Positions 10,301 to 22,300 of a stretch of 64,000 bases of DNA are shown here, piece after piece. The notes beneath the pieces are model-generated. The model was given only the letters and a program-made list of their open reading frames with translations. It was not told the DNA's origin and did not search any database. Position numbers and translations under genes: made by a program. The DNA lies in assembly GCA_947652115.1 (NCBI GenBank), contig OX393562.1:14580328-14644327 (forward strand). Direction: 5' to 3'. Each line of letters starts with the position of its first letter. Position 1 is the stretch's first letter. Origin of the DNA: Blastomussa wellsi (Eukaryota; Cnidaria; Anthozoa; Scleractinia; Plerogyridae).

Positions 10301-13300
10301 TACTCTAAGGGGATTGAGGTTGCGGCTTGCAGGATTAAACGTCAGGGATGACGCTCGGAAGGGTAAGTCCAAGTTATGCGTAGGCTACTCTCAGAGTTCA
10401 GCAAGGAAATTGGGCGAGTTTTAAATTTTAACCAATAGATAAATAGACACAACGACACAACGGTGTTGCGATTGGTCATTTCACCAAGCTGGACGCTTTT
10501 ATATTGTACAGAGACCAAGTTATGGACTTTGAAACATGGTTCAAAATCCACAAAACGTCTCTAATTTTGCGTCCTTTAAATCCATATAAGCTCTTCCTTT
10601 TACCAGTTTTATGAAAGCTGTAAAGTCCTGTCATGGAAGAAGAAGAAATGAAGATCATTTTGCTTGTCCATTTTTATAAGAGTATCACAGAAATCATAAA
10701 TCAAAAATTAAGAGTTTATACTGTTTGGGGAACGTTGTCCCTCTGTCTTAGAGACGTTTGTATGGATTTTGAATCATGTTTCGAAGTCCATAACTTGTTC
10801 TCTGTACAACATAAAAGCATCCAGCTTGGTGAAATGACCAATCGCAACGCCGTCGTGTCGTTGTGTCCATTTATCTATTGGTTAAAATTTGAAACTCATC
10901 CCATTTCCTTGCTGAACTCTTTTACTTGTAATAAATAAATTGTTCTCTATTCAACCCCCTGTTCTTTCATGCCGAGGTGCCAGTTTGTCGATTGGTTGAA
11001 AATTGAAGCTCGCATCACTTCCTGTGTAAGCCGCAAATAGCCATTAGGAAGCAGTTATCCTGCACTCGTAAAACGTATCTTCATCGTTTTAGTTACGCTG
11101 TATTTTCCTAAACTTCTTTGTGGGTAGTAGTTGGGTTGTCCCTTAACTAGCAGTCTCAACACTGCTTGAACTTTATTTTTTGTCGATCAGGAACTGATGT
11201 TCCACTTCTTAGCCTGGCCTCCTGGCCGTCAGCGGAAGACCTGGAACTCGATGATTCTCAGTTCAAGGCACTACAGATGGCGCTGACCAAAGAATTTGCG
11301 GTCATTCAAGGACCACCAGGCACTGGAAAGACGTATATTGGGCTGAAGGTAGATACTCGGCAAGCGTTTTGAGCCGTGTTTTCTTTTCTTTTTCTTGACA
11401 AAGGCAATAAACATCCTGAGTCGGCTTTTAAAAACCAGTTTTAATTATACATATAAGAATGAGTTCGACTTACAAGCTTTTTCGTCAGTGCTTTGTTTAG
11501 AAAACACGCAGCGGGCATCTTGGATTCAGGCGTCTCATCGTCTTACAACATAACCATTACAAAGTTGTCGGATCCTAAGTCGGCTTTTAAAAACCAGTTT
11601 TAATTTATACATATAAAAATGAGTGCGACTTACAAGCTGTTTCGTCAGTGCTTTGTTTAGAAAACACGCAGCGGGCATCTTGGATTCAGGCGTCTAGTTG
11701 TCGGATCCACGCTGCTCTATCACAGAAAGCGCAGACTTTCGACGGGTCCTTTCAAAAGCAAAATACAAGGCTTTGTATAGAAGTTTATCACTCGAAAAGG
11801 TTGATGTGAATCAGCTACAATTTTCTTCATTCTAAAGGAATCAGCTCCAAATTTCTTTGCTTTAGATTGCCAATGTTTTGTTGCACAACAAGTTGAAGTG
11901 GGATACTGGTACCGAGTTTCTTGACGATGATCGTGACAATGCCCCGCCAGTGTCTGAACGCCGACCAATCCTGGTTGTTTGCTACACAAATCACGCGCTG
12001 GATCAGTTTCTGGAAGGAATCCATCAGTTCCATCCGCAGGGAATTGTACGAATTGGAGGAAGAAGTCAGAGTGAAATTATGAAGGCGTGTAGTTTGTCAG
12101 AGTTGAAACACGAAATGCACAAGGTTAGGATCCAGTGAAAGCTTAATATTATTTTCTCAGCTCTATTTTGATAAAGGGTGCTTCCTGCCTTCTCAGAGAG
12201 GTTTCGTCCTCTCAGAATAGAGAACAGAGACTCGGATTCGTCACGGGCGACAAGCGCGGGAAAACATACGTGTCCAAGTCGTGCTCGGCGTATTGATTGA
12301 GTAGGTGGCACGAATCACAGGGGATACTGAAGGTAAACCAAAGCAATGACAGATTGCTTTTGATGCTCAGTTTGAAAATAGTACAAATCTTTTAAGTGCA
12401 AAACCGCTCCACCCATCCTGGATATTTGTTTCAAGTTTTTCTCTTCCGTTAACTTGGCAGGATAAATCAGCTCCCGTTCACATCCGAAGGGCATTTTTCG
12501 ACGCCCATACGGAAATGGACCACACCACAACAAAACTGCAAGCTGCAGCGGAAGATTTAAAGAAATGTCTTGAAAACGTACTTCACGAGGACGATTTGCG
12601 TAATCGCGCGCCGAGCATGACCGACGCTCATTACCAGTCTCTGACGCAAGTGTTGGCCGGGCGAGTTGGTCATAAGGAGAGTGCAATGCTACACTGGCTT
12701 CAGCTGTCTATGAACTCGGCAATTCCTGGTCAAGGTAATTAATAACTAGAGATAGTTAAAATTACTTTTTCTGTGTCTTAGAATCGAAATAATTACTTGT
12801 TCGTACAGACTTAGTCTGAAGTGTCAGACGTCTTCCCGGATTTGGGCCTGAAGACGTCTGAAACTTAAGACTAGTATAGGCTACAATCTTATCAACAACA
12901 GTCAAAGAAGAACGAACACATTCGTTTATAACATACTTTCCTCAGTCTCTCCCGTCTGAATTGCCGCAGCATATATCCATGAGCACATGTGGAAGGATTA
13001 TTTGGTTCTTGCTTATAGAATTATGGGTGCACGCATGCAGTTTGGAGAGCACGAAAGAAGCGAAAGAGTTGCTCAACTCCAGTGCTCTCTAAACTTTACA
13101 AGTGCAACATAACTGGATGGTGCACAGCTAAAAGCTAAAAACCGATTGTTTAATAAGAATGCCGGTGAAAATGTGTACCATAACCGGTGGCAAACTCGCG
13201 AGCTATTGGGAAGATATCAGTGACATCACCCATTGTTATTAATGTGCCAACCAGAAAACTATTAGCTGGTTAAACAAAGAGCTCTTTTGTTTAACTTGTT

Positions 13301-16300
13301 GGCAATTTAAATAACAAAAACAATGTTGTAAACAAATATCTTTCCTGTGTCAGTATTAATGTGTTTATGCTTTTGTTATCAGGGAGCAGTTAGCCATAAG
13401 AGAGCCAATCACATGAGTGTATATCAAAATGCGATTCAAAACAATAACATACTTCATTACTTCTTTTCCAGCTTCCGTGCAGCCCGTTGCCATGTTCCCA
13501 CTCAACAAGGGTTGCGGTGGACTGGAACGAATTTCACGAGCCAATCTTGCCACTCTGTCTCGCGGCATCACTTGGGCCGCAGAGTCTGACAGGATGCAAA
13601 ATAGCCCCCTGCAACTTCAAGGAACACCTGAATCATTCGTCGAAATCCCAAACTATCCCGGAAGTGACATGGACACCAGAACGTCAATCACTATTTTGAT
13701 GGACGTTTTCCCAACCGGAAACAGAGGATCAATTCTGAGCTTTCACGAGATGGGCTTGGGGCTCCAAATTTGCCAAGATGCCATGGTGGATGGTAAAGGT
13801 GTTCTAACAGCACGCTTTGCACGGAGAGATTTTATTCAGCCCCCTGCTCTGACAAAGGCGGTGTTGAAGATGAACGCCTGGAACTTCATTGGCGCCTCTT
13901 ATGATCATGACTCCGGAATAGCGCGCCTGTGGCATGATGGGAATGAAGTGGAAGCAAAGTATATCGGCCAGAAACTGGAACTAGCAACTCAGTTTTCTAT
14001 CAGGATTGGCGCTTTAGCAGTCAATGCACAGCGCTGTTTCCAAGGAAGAGTCTCTGATCTTCACATTTTTGCTGAAGCCCTTGGAAAAGAAACTATTAGA
14101 AATGTTGGCGGTATTGTCGCGCAAGGTATGTAAACTTTATCAGAAGCAACACTCAATGATCCAATACAACTTGTAGATTATGTGAGTGATGGTATAACAA
14201 AATGGTTGCCAGAAATGGAAAGAGCGTCATCTGAATGGCGATGTTGGCATTTTAGATATATCACTAATGTTTAATTATAAGATCTGTTGATGGTTTGAAA
14301 GTCTGAAAATTTGTTGTACGATAACAAGATGACAAGTAGGAACAATTCTAAAGCAACAAATTAAAAACAACTGTAATAAGGAGTGACTCATCACATCAAT
14401 TGATATTCTTCAGAATTCGGGGTTATTTTTATAAAGATGACAACACATTTGAAACTAAATTTCCAAGACATGTTTCGGTCGTTCAACGACCATCCTCAGT
14501 TGAAAGTAGAATTAATTTGAAGTTACATTTGAATTTATAATATATAATGCTAAACAATGATAAATAACAAGCGTGAAATAAATTAGGAATCTAACAAAAT
14601 AGCCAAAGGTAACAAAAGAGTGTACAAAAGTAACGTGCTGATTAGAACGAGAGAGTTAAATTAACTTGATATAATTGCTTGTTTAAAGAAGGTTGTTCCC
14701 AGGAAATATGTAACGCTTCTTTTATCTTGACCTGGAATTTTGTGGTCGCATGTTCTAAAACTTTAAAACATTCAGCAGAACAGGAATTGAGGCATGCCTC
14801 GGATTGTTTAAGATGTTGAAAGATATGTGAGGTCCTGTCCCTGTCCCCCTGTCCCCCGGGGTTAGCAGTTACACAATAAACCTCTAAACAGCTCAATATA
14901 TCTTAAATACTAAGGACGAATATGCTACTGAGACAGATCGAAATGCATGAGTACTGAAAAGACGACCTTTGTTCTTCTTCAAGATGGAGCGGAGGCCGAA
15001 TTACAGGATGCAGAAGAGGGAGAAGAGGGAGAAGAGGAAGAAGAGAACCCGGATGTGCTGTACGAAGCTGACGTCATGCAGGACCAGAGAATCCTGGACA
15101 TTGATGACGTCAGAGTGTTCGGCTCAAGAGGAGTGCCAGGAAAAGGCGGGAAACTGCGAGTGGTGAATCCGTTCGCTTCCAGCGGAGTAACTGAAGACGG
15201 ATGGCAAATACAGAACCCTGAACGACGTAAAAAGAAATTGAAGAGGATGATCATTGTTGAACTGAGTAGAAAAGACACAATGCCTGATGAGAGAGCAAAA
15301 GCGGTAAGCAAGAGAATGACTGTGCAAGGAAAAAACTGTCCAATCTAGACACCTATTTGACTTATTGCAGATTCACTAGTAGCCGAAAACACAGATGAGT
15401 TTTCGCGTAAAAAAAGTCGAATTTCTCTTCTTCTCCGGTCAGGAGCCCATGAGAAGGAGCCTCCATCTCCTATACTGACCATCTGAGTCAACCCTGTCCC
15501 GTATCTTTTTATTTTTAGAAGCATTTCCCACTGTGGTTTTTGCGGGTGTTTTTGTAATAGCCAATCATGTGAGAGCTCACTGTTCTAAAAATAGAAAGAT
15601 ACGGGACAGGGTTGACTCAAGGGCAAAGTTCGAATGGAGGCTCCTTCTCATGGGCTCCTGCTCCGGTCAAATAGAAGAATTAATTAGACCCGTGTTTAAA
15701 TTGGCCTGGGCGTTTCCAAAGGAGCATCATTTCAGAATATCATCAACCACCCACAAGCAAGAAATTAGAAGTAGGGTTCCCCTAATTTTATCTAATTCGC
15801 CTTTGAATACAGCCACATCGTAAATATTGCACTATCATAATGGCCGGACTCACGCAGGAGAGCGAGCCAGCTGTGGTTGCAGACTAGAAAGATGTGATAA
15901 TAATAATCACCGTCAACACGTTCATCGTCATGATATCGCCGAAAAAGAAAAATAGAAACCTTACTTGTCCATTAGTCTCTTGAGTATAAAAACAAACTAA
16001 CTTCGTTTTGTCTGTCCTAATGTAGGTCAGAAATGTGTGGAATTTGAGCCTCAAAGATCGCTGGCGTTTGTACCGTCGTTGGTTGATGGACGTGGCTGAG
16101 GGCTATCGTCGCACTATATCTTTGTTCCAAGAGCAATTTGAAGAGGGCGCCAAGCGACTGAAGGATATCAAAAACATGGAAGATTTTGAGATACTTAAGA
16201 AAGCTGATGTCGTTGGCATGACTACGACAGGTAAGCGTAGTGAGCGTAGTGTTTTGGTGCAAGCGGGGGTGATACTTATATCCCAGATAGGTCACGCAGG

Positions 16301-19300
16301 CGTTTTAAAAAAAGTGATGATCAGGAAAATTTAAAATTTACGCGCCAAGTTCATTTTCCACTTTGCCATGCGAGGAAATCAACAGATGCTATAGCTAGAA
16401 ATCAATGAGAAGTTTGCACTTGACAAAATTTTCAACAGATTATTTGATAAGGTCTCTTAGATATATTCTGAGTTAACTTGTTCTCTTATGTCACACACTG
16501 CAATTTGCCTTTGGCTAGTAAAAACACACACAACGAGTCGACATTCTTTCACCTTTCATAAAAGAGAATGATGCAGCTTTTCTAATTTAAATCTCACGAA
16601 AGTTGTAAAGCAAATATGTTTATGCGTGTTTAAAGCTTCTGCGAAGCTTGTGGAGTGTGAATTTTGGGGAAAGTTTTTCTTTTGTTGCCTCATTTACATG
16701 AAACCGTTCGTTTAAATAGGTGCTGCTAAGTACCGCAAACTTTTGCAAAGACTGCGACCACGAATTACGATTGTGGAGGAAGCCGCTGAAGTACTGGAGT
16801 CTCACATTGTTACATCACTAACCCCCGGATGTCAGCACTTGATTCTGATTGGTGATCATCAGCAACTCCGCCCCAATCCCACAGTCTTCGAACTCGCCAA
16901 ACACTACAATCTGGACGTGTCGCTTTTCGAGAGAATGGTGAAGAATGGAATGCCTTTTGAACGGCTGCGTTTGCAGCATCGTATGCGACCAGAAATCTCC
17001 AAAATGTTGGACCACATATACTTCAATCCAAAATTGGAAAACCACGAATCGGTGAAGAATTTTGGCAACATCAAGGGCGTCGCTCGTAACATGTTCTTTG
17101 TAGACCACGCTGAGAGTGAGGTGAGTACCAAAGTGACGGTTGCATGATCTGAGCTCTGATTGGTCGGCAGGTATGATTTTTGTTAGAATTACGCGATAAA
17201 ACCAGACAAGTTGTGAATAGGGGAAATATGTTAGTCTACCTTCTGATCGCACAAACGCATGACTTGACTTACCTGCTCAGAAGGCGCAGCAGATGACTCC
17301 TTGCAAATACGTTAAACTGTTCAAACCAAGAACTTATAATGTGTGTCCTAAATCTGTCACATTTGCTCTTCTCAACCGACCGAATGCAATGACGATTCCT
17401 CTGACGAAGACTTCAGTAACTGCGAGACGATATTCTCACGGTTAAGCTAGAGCTACTTGGGGTTGATGTAATACTGAAGCGTTTTCATTTTTTTGTGATA
17501 TTCTGACGTACAAGCATCCCAGTTCTAATCTTAACTTTATAGCATGTTTTGAGTGTTTTAAAAAAGGACCGTGCCTTTTCCTATATTTTGGCTTTCAAGG
17601 TCTTTCAACTTTCTGTTTCATTTGCAATATTGTTTCCTTATTTACAGTGTCCCCTGTTAGCACAGTTGCCCGGCTAAATACATCGACATAAAGTGATTTT
17701 TTGCCCTTCTCTTCCTCTTTGAGCCACTGACATTGTCATAAAACACGGTTTCTCTCCGCTGCAGGATTTTACCCAGGAAGGAAGGAGCAGGTCAAATGAA
17801 CATGAAGCCAAATTCATGGCCGCTCTCTGTCGCTACTTCATCCTTCAAGGCTACAAGAGAGAGCAAATCACAGTCCTGACAGCCTACACTGGACAGCTGA
17901 TCCAGCTCAAGAAGGAAATGCCCAAAGATTTTTTCCGTGGAGTCCGCGTCTGCGCAGTGGATAATTTCCAAGGAGAGGAAAATGACATCATACTCCTTTC
18001 GCTTGTTAGAAGCAACGAAGAAGGCAAAATCGGTTTCCTGCAGACAGAAAACCGGGTTTGCGTGGCGCTGTCTCGGGCTAAGCAAGGCTTTTTCTGCATT
18101 GGCAACATCAGTCTGTTGGAGACAAAAAGCGACTTGTGGAACGGGATTATCAACGACATGCGAGAGCGTGGAAACGTGGGAGATGCATTGATGCTGACGT
18201 GCCAAAACCACCCGCAAAACGTGATCCTTGCATCACGTGCTGAAGACTTCAAGAAGGCACCAGAGGGAGGCTGCACCGTACCATGCGCCACGCGACTCGA
18301 GTGCGGTCACGTGTGCGACATGGTATGTCATCCCACAGATCCAGAGCACAAGGAATACAAGTGCAACAAGCCATGCGCTAAAATGCTCTGCGCTAGGAAG
18401 CATAAGTGCTCCAGGCGATGCTACCAAGAGTGCGGACCTTGTATGGAGCCTGTGACAAAGATTCTTCGACGTTGTGGCCATTCTCAGAAAGTCCCTTGCT
18501 CTAAGGATCCTTCTGAAGTAACATGCCTATCACCCTGTTCAAAAATTCTACCTAGTTGTGGCCATAAGTGTACGAATAAGTGCTCTGAAGAGTGCAGTGT
18601 GAGGTGCACCACCATTACAACAAAAGCCTGGCCTTGTGGACATGAAAACAAGACGGAATGTCACGTGAATCCACTTTACAGTCCATGTAAGGCACCTTGT
18701 GGCGTCCCCTTAAAATGTGAACACCCGTGTGCTGGTAAGTCTGTGTTCCAATAATAAAAATAAGTCTTATTTAGTTAGTCAGGGAGCAAGTTATGACTCA
18801 AGTAACCCAAATAATATATGTAAAAACATTCCTGTCTCGGTCTATCGAGTAGTGAGCTGTTGAAAGTGATTCGATTTCAATCCACCGTACGGTGGATTAA
18901 AAGATGGCGGCTGTACATTTTACCACAAAACCCTCGAACTCAACACAACCCATAGGGCAAAATAGAAAGCCAGGATTTAACATACTTCTTTCCTGTACTA
19001 GCAATATTACTGTTGCCGATTTTGAAGGTTTAAGAGCTTTTCTTTGCGTTTTTATAAGCGTTTTTAGGGTTTTCGCGCGTAAAGAATTATAGGTAAATGT
19101 ACCACTCAGTCGCGAACCTTTTTTTTGAAACAAATAAATTGACATTACTTACTTACACTGTACATAACTTACTTACACATTACATTGGGTTTTATCCTAT
19201 TTCTGTTCTTAAATAAAAGTGATACTATATAATAATAAAATGCAAACCTAACACGTTTCTAATTACATAACTTACATTACTTACTTACACTGTACGTTGA

Positions 19301-22300
19301 TTTTTAATCTATTTATGCTTTTAAGTAATAAGTTATATATAATAACAATACAATACACACCACACGGCTAATTACTTACTTTACATCATTACACCATTAC
19401 TTATAAGTTACACTGATTATCCACATAGTTTTTGATTTTTGAAAAGCTCGCACTAACTGTTGAAAAGGAATTTCTACTACTCTTTAAAATTCTTCTCGTC
19501 ATTCGACAAGGCAGCAATGTATTTTTCTATCTCGATTTTCTCTTACGCGAACCTTTTTCCGTAGGTGGAATCAATCCTGGAGAAAAACGCTATAAGGTCT
19601 AAATACCTAAAACTGCAATTCAGACAAATGATCTATACAAATGCATCTACAGGGCCTCTTGTTAGCAACTCTTCCAGTTCATTGCTTCAAACATTAATTC
19701 TTTTTAGTGATTGCGCTCGAATATATTGTAATGTTTCCATAGTATGTTAAAGAAAAAAATCAGGTTATGCATTGTTTCTGGGGTTCAATGTCCGTTCTGT
19801 GAAGTTTTAATAGACATACAAACGTTTGGTTTCATTTCGTAACTGTTAACTCCTGATTTCCTTATAGGTGACTGCAGTCGTTGTCTGCGTGGTCGAGTCC
19901 ATATGCCATGCAAGGCAAAGTGTGGCCGTACGTTGTTCTGTGGTCACAACTGCAGTGAACCATGCACCAAAAACTGCCCGCCATGCAAGGAAAAGTGTGG
20001 CAACTACTGCAAACACAGCAAGTGTACAAAGAAATGCGGAGAACCTTGCGATCCTTGTAGCGAAAAATGCGCCTGGGAGTGCCGACATCATAAATGCACG
20101 AAATTGTGTGGGGAGCTGTGCGATCGCCCGCGATGTGACATGCCATGCAGGAAGCGACTTCAGTCTTGTGATCATCCCTGTATTGGTCTCTGCGGGGAAA
20201 TATGCCCGAAGAAGTGCCGAGAATGTCATAAGGACGAGGTGACAGAGATCTTTTTCGGAACCGAAGACGAGCCTGATGCAAGATTCGTGGAGCTGGCGGA
20301 CTGTGGTCACGTGTTTGTAGTTGAAATGATGGATCAGTGGATGGACCAGGCCGAGACAGCAGATGATGGGAAACCTGTTGATGTTCAACTCAAGCTCTGT
20401 CCAAAATGCAGTATTCCCATACGTACTAGCTTACGATATGGCAACATCGTTAAGAAGATCCTCGCAGACTTCGAACAAATAAAACAGAAGATTTTACTTG
20501 GTAAAGGACAGCGCGACGTAGCCGTGGCGAGGCTCCAGTTGAAGGTTCAGAAGGTTGACAAGTTTCCTGAAGACCAGGAAAATATCATCAGTTGTCTTTA
20601 TCGTAAGAATCTTACAGATGAACAAGTTAACGTGTTTGAGAACCAGATCAGGTTTTTGACTTTCCTTCAGGGACTCAAGGAAAATATAAGAAAAGGAGAA
20701 GAAGAAGGAGAGGGAAGAGCAAAAAGATTTGATTCAATGTTTCTGCTGCGAGAAATGAAGGAAGATCTTGAGAGTAAAGTGGAACAACTCAAGGACCGCG
20801 TGATGGGGATTCGAGTTCGATTCAGCGACCAAGAACTGGAAGAACTCAATGAAGAAATGTACAGAACACAGCTTCTTGTCGAGTTCAGAATGCTGAAGGT
20901 ACAGCTGGACATCCGGGGTATTAAGCTTGGAGAGACAGATACCGTGGAGTTCGATTTTATCAAAAGGGCCCTGGATAGGGAGAAGCAAATTGGTAAGAAT
21001 AGTGATAAGGTTGTAAAAGCGAATAAAGCGTTTGGGAACAGCTATGGTCTGCTCGCTCTAAGAAATGAAAAGTGGGGGACTTCCGAGCCGAAGCTCTATC
21101 TCCTTTCATACGTCAGTCCTCTCGCTCACATTCGCATGTATGGTTCATTCTTTTTTTTGCCCACTAAAGAGAAAAGAGGGACCTTGTACTTTCACGCGTG
21201 ACGCACAATTTGGGTCATTTATGTTATTGTGAAGCGTTTTTTCTTTACTTTTGTACAAGCATATACGATGCATGATTTTTCTATTAAATTCCTATTAATA
21301 GCGGAAAATTAAATTCTTCGTGATTTACGAATATGGTCATTCAAGGCAAACAATAGGCACATATTTTTGGGTCTCTCAGGACTGATAACTCACTTTTAGG
21401 GGAGGAACACGTTAAAACCTCCTACGCAAGATGCTGTTTGGGCTCCCCCCGTGTTCCTTCCTAAATTAGAGGGATAAGAAAGCTTGCGTGTGGAACCTCG
21501 CAAGATAAGCACTGTATTCAGTCTTGTGAGTAAAGTACTTTTAACATTTTCAGAGAAAAGTCGTCGAGAGATTTACTCTGCTCGTATTAAGCGGATCAGA
21601 CGCGAACAAAATCTTCAAGTGTCTTATCTGGCTGTTACAAGAGAAGAGAAAGATCTGATTGTAAAGGCGATGGGGATGGCACAGGGGCACTGGTTTAAGT
21701 GTCCAAATGGTGAGCTGAAGTCCTTTGCGTGATTTTGAGATTAACGCCTTATATCCAAGTTGTTAACATTAAACACGGAAATACACACGGAAAACTTGCG
21801 TAATAAGCAGCGAAAATAACCAGGGCATATTCCACTCCTCTCGATTTGTCTGTTTGCTCTACTCCAACGTTTTCCTCTTGGTCTTGCCTGCTGGACAACA
21901 CTTGTAAAGACTGTTTTTTATGTAACAACTAACAAATGATTTTAATGCTCGATTCATTGTACATATACTTCATATTTTATTAATTACTAGAAAATTAATT
22001 GCAGTTAGGTGTCCCCAATTAGTGTACACTGTACGCTAGCGACTTCGACACAATAATAAAGTTCTTATCTTCTCTCTTATTTAACAATGTGTTCATGCTT
22101 CAGTGTGCACCATTGAGTCATGGTGCACGCGGGAAGTTTGTAGAGCACGAAAAAAGCGAAAGTGTTGCTCGATTCGATAACCGAGAGCAACTCTATCCTG
22201 TTGAGTGCTCTGCAGACTTCCCAAGTGCACCATAACTGGATGGTGCACAGCTGAAAGCATGAACCAATTGTTTTATCACATTGCCGGTGGAATTTGATTG

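Noticed and set aside
10342..10938. Two similar small proteins on opposite strands (MDFEPCF.. and MDFESCF..)
   Set aside because: They are mirror images produced by the inverted repeat in intron 5 of copy A, not a gene pair.
13380..13420. Possible duplicated piece of exon 8 (cataagagag similar to the GHKES codons)
   Set aside because: Only about 20 nt of weak similarity with no frame. Probably chance.
20993..21201. Extension of exon 14 of copy A by 69 codons
   Set aside because: A gtaaga donor at 20993, the matching donor in copy B and the in-phase exon 15 show that this is intron read-through.
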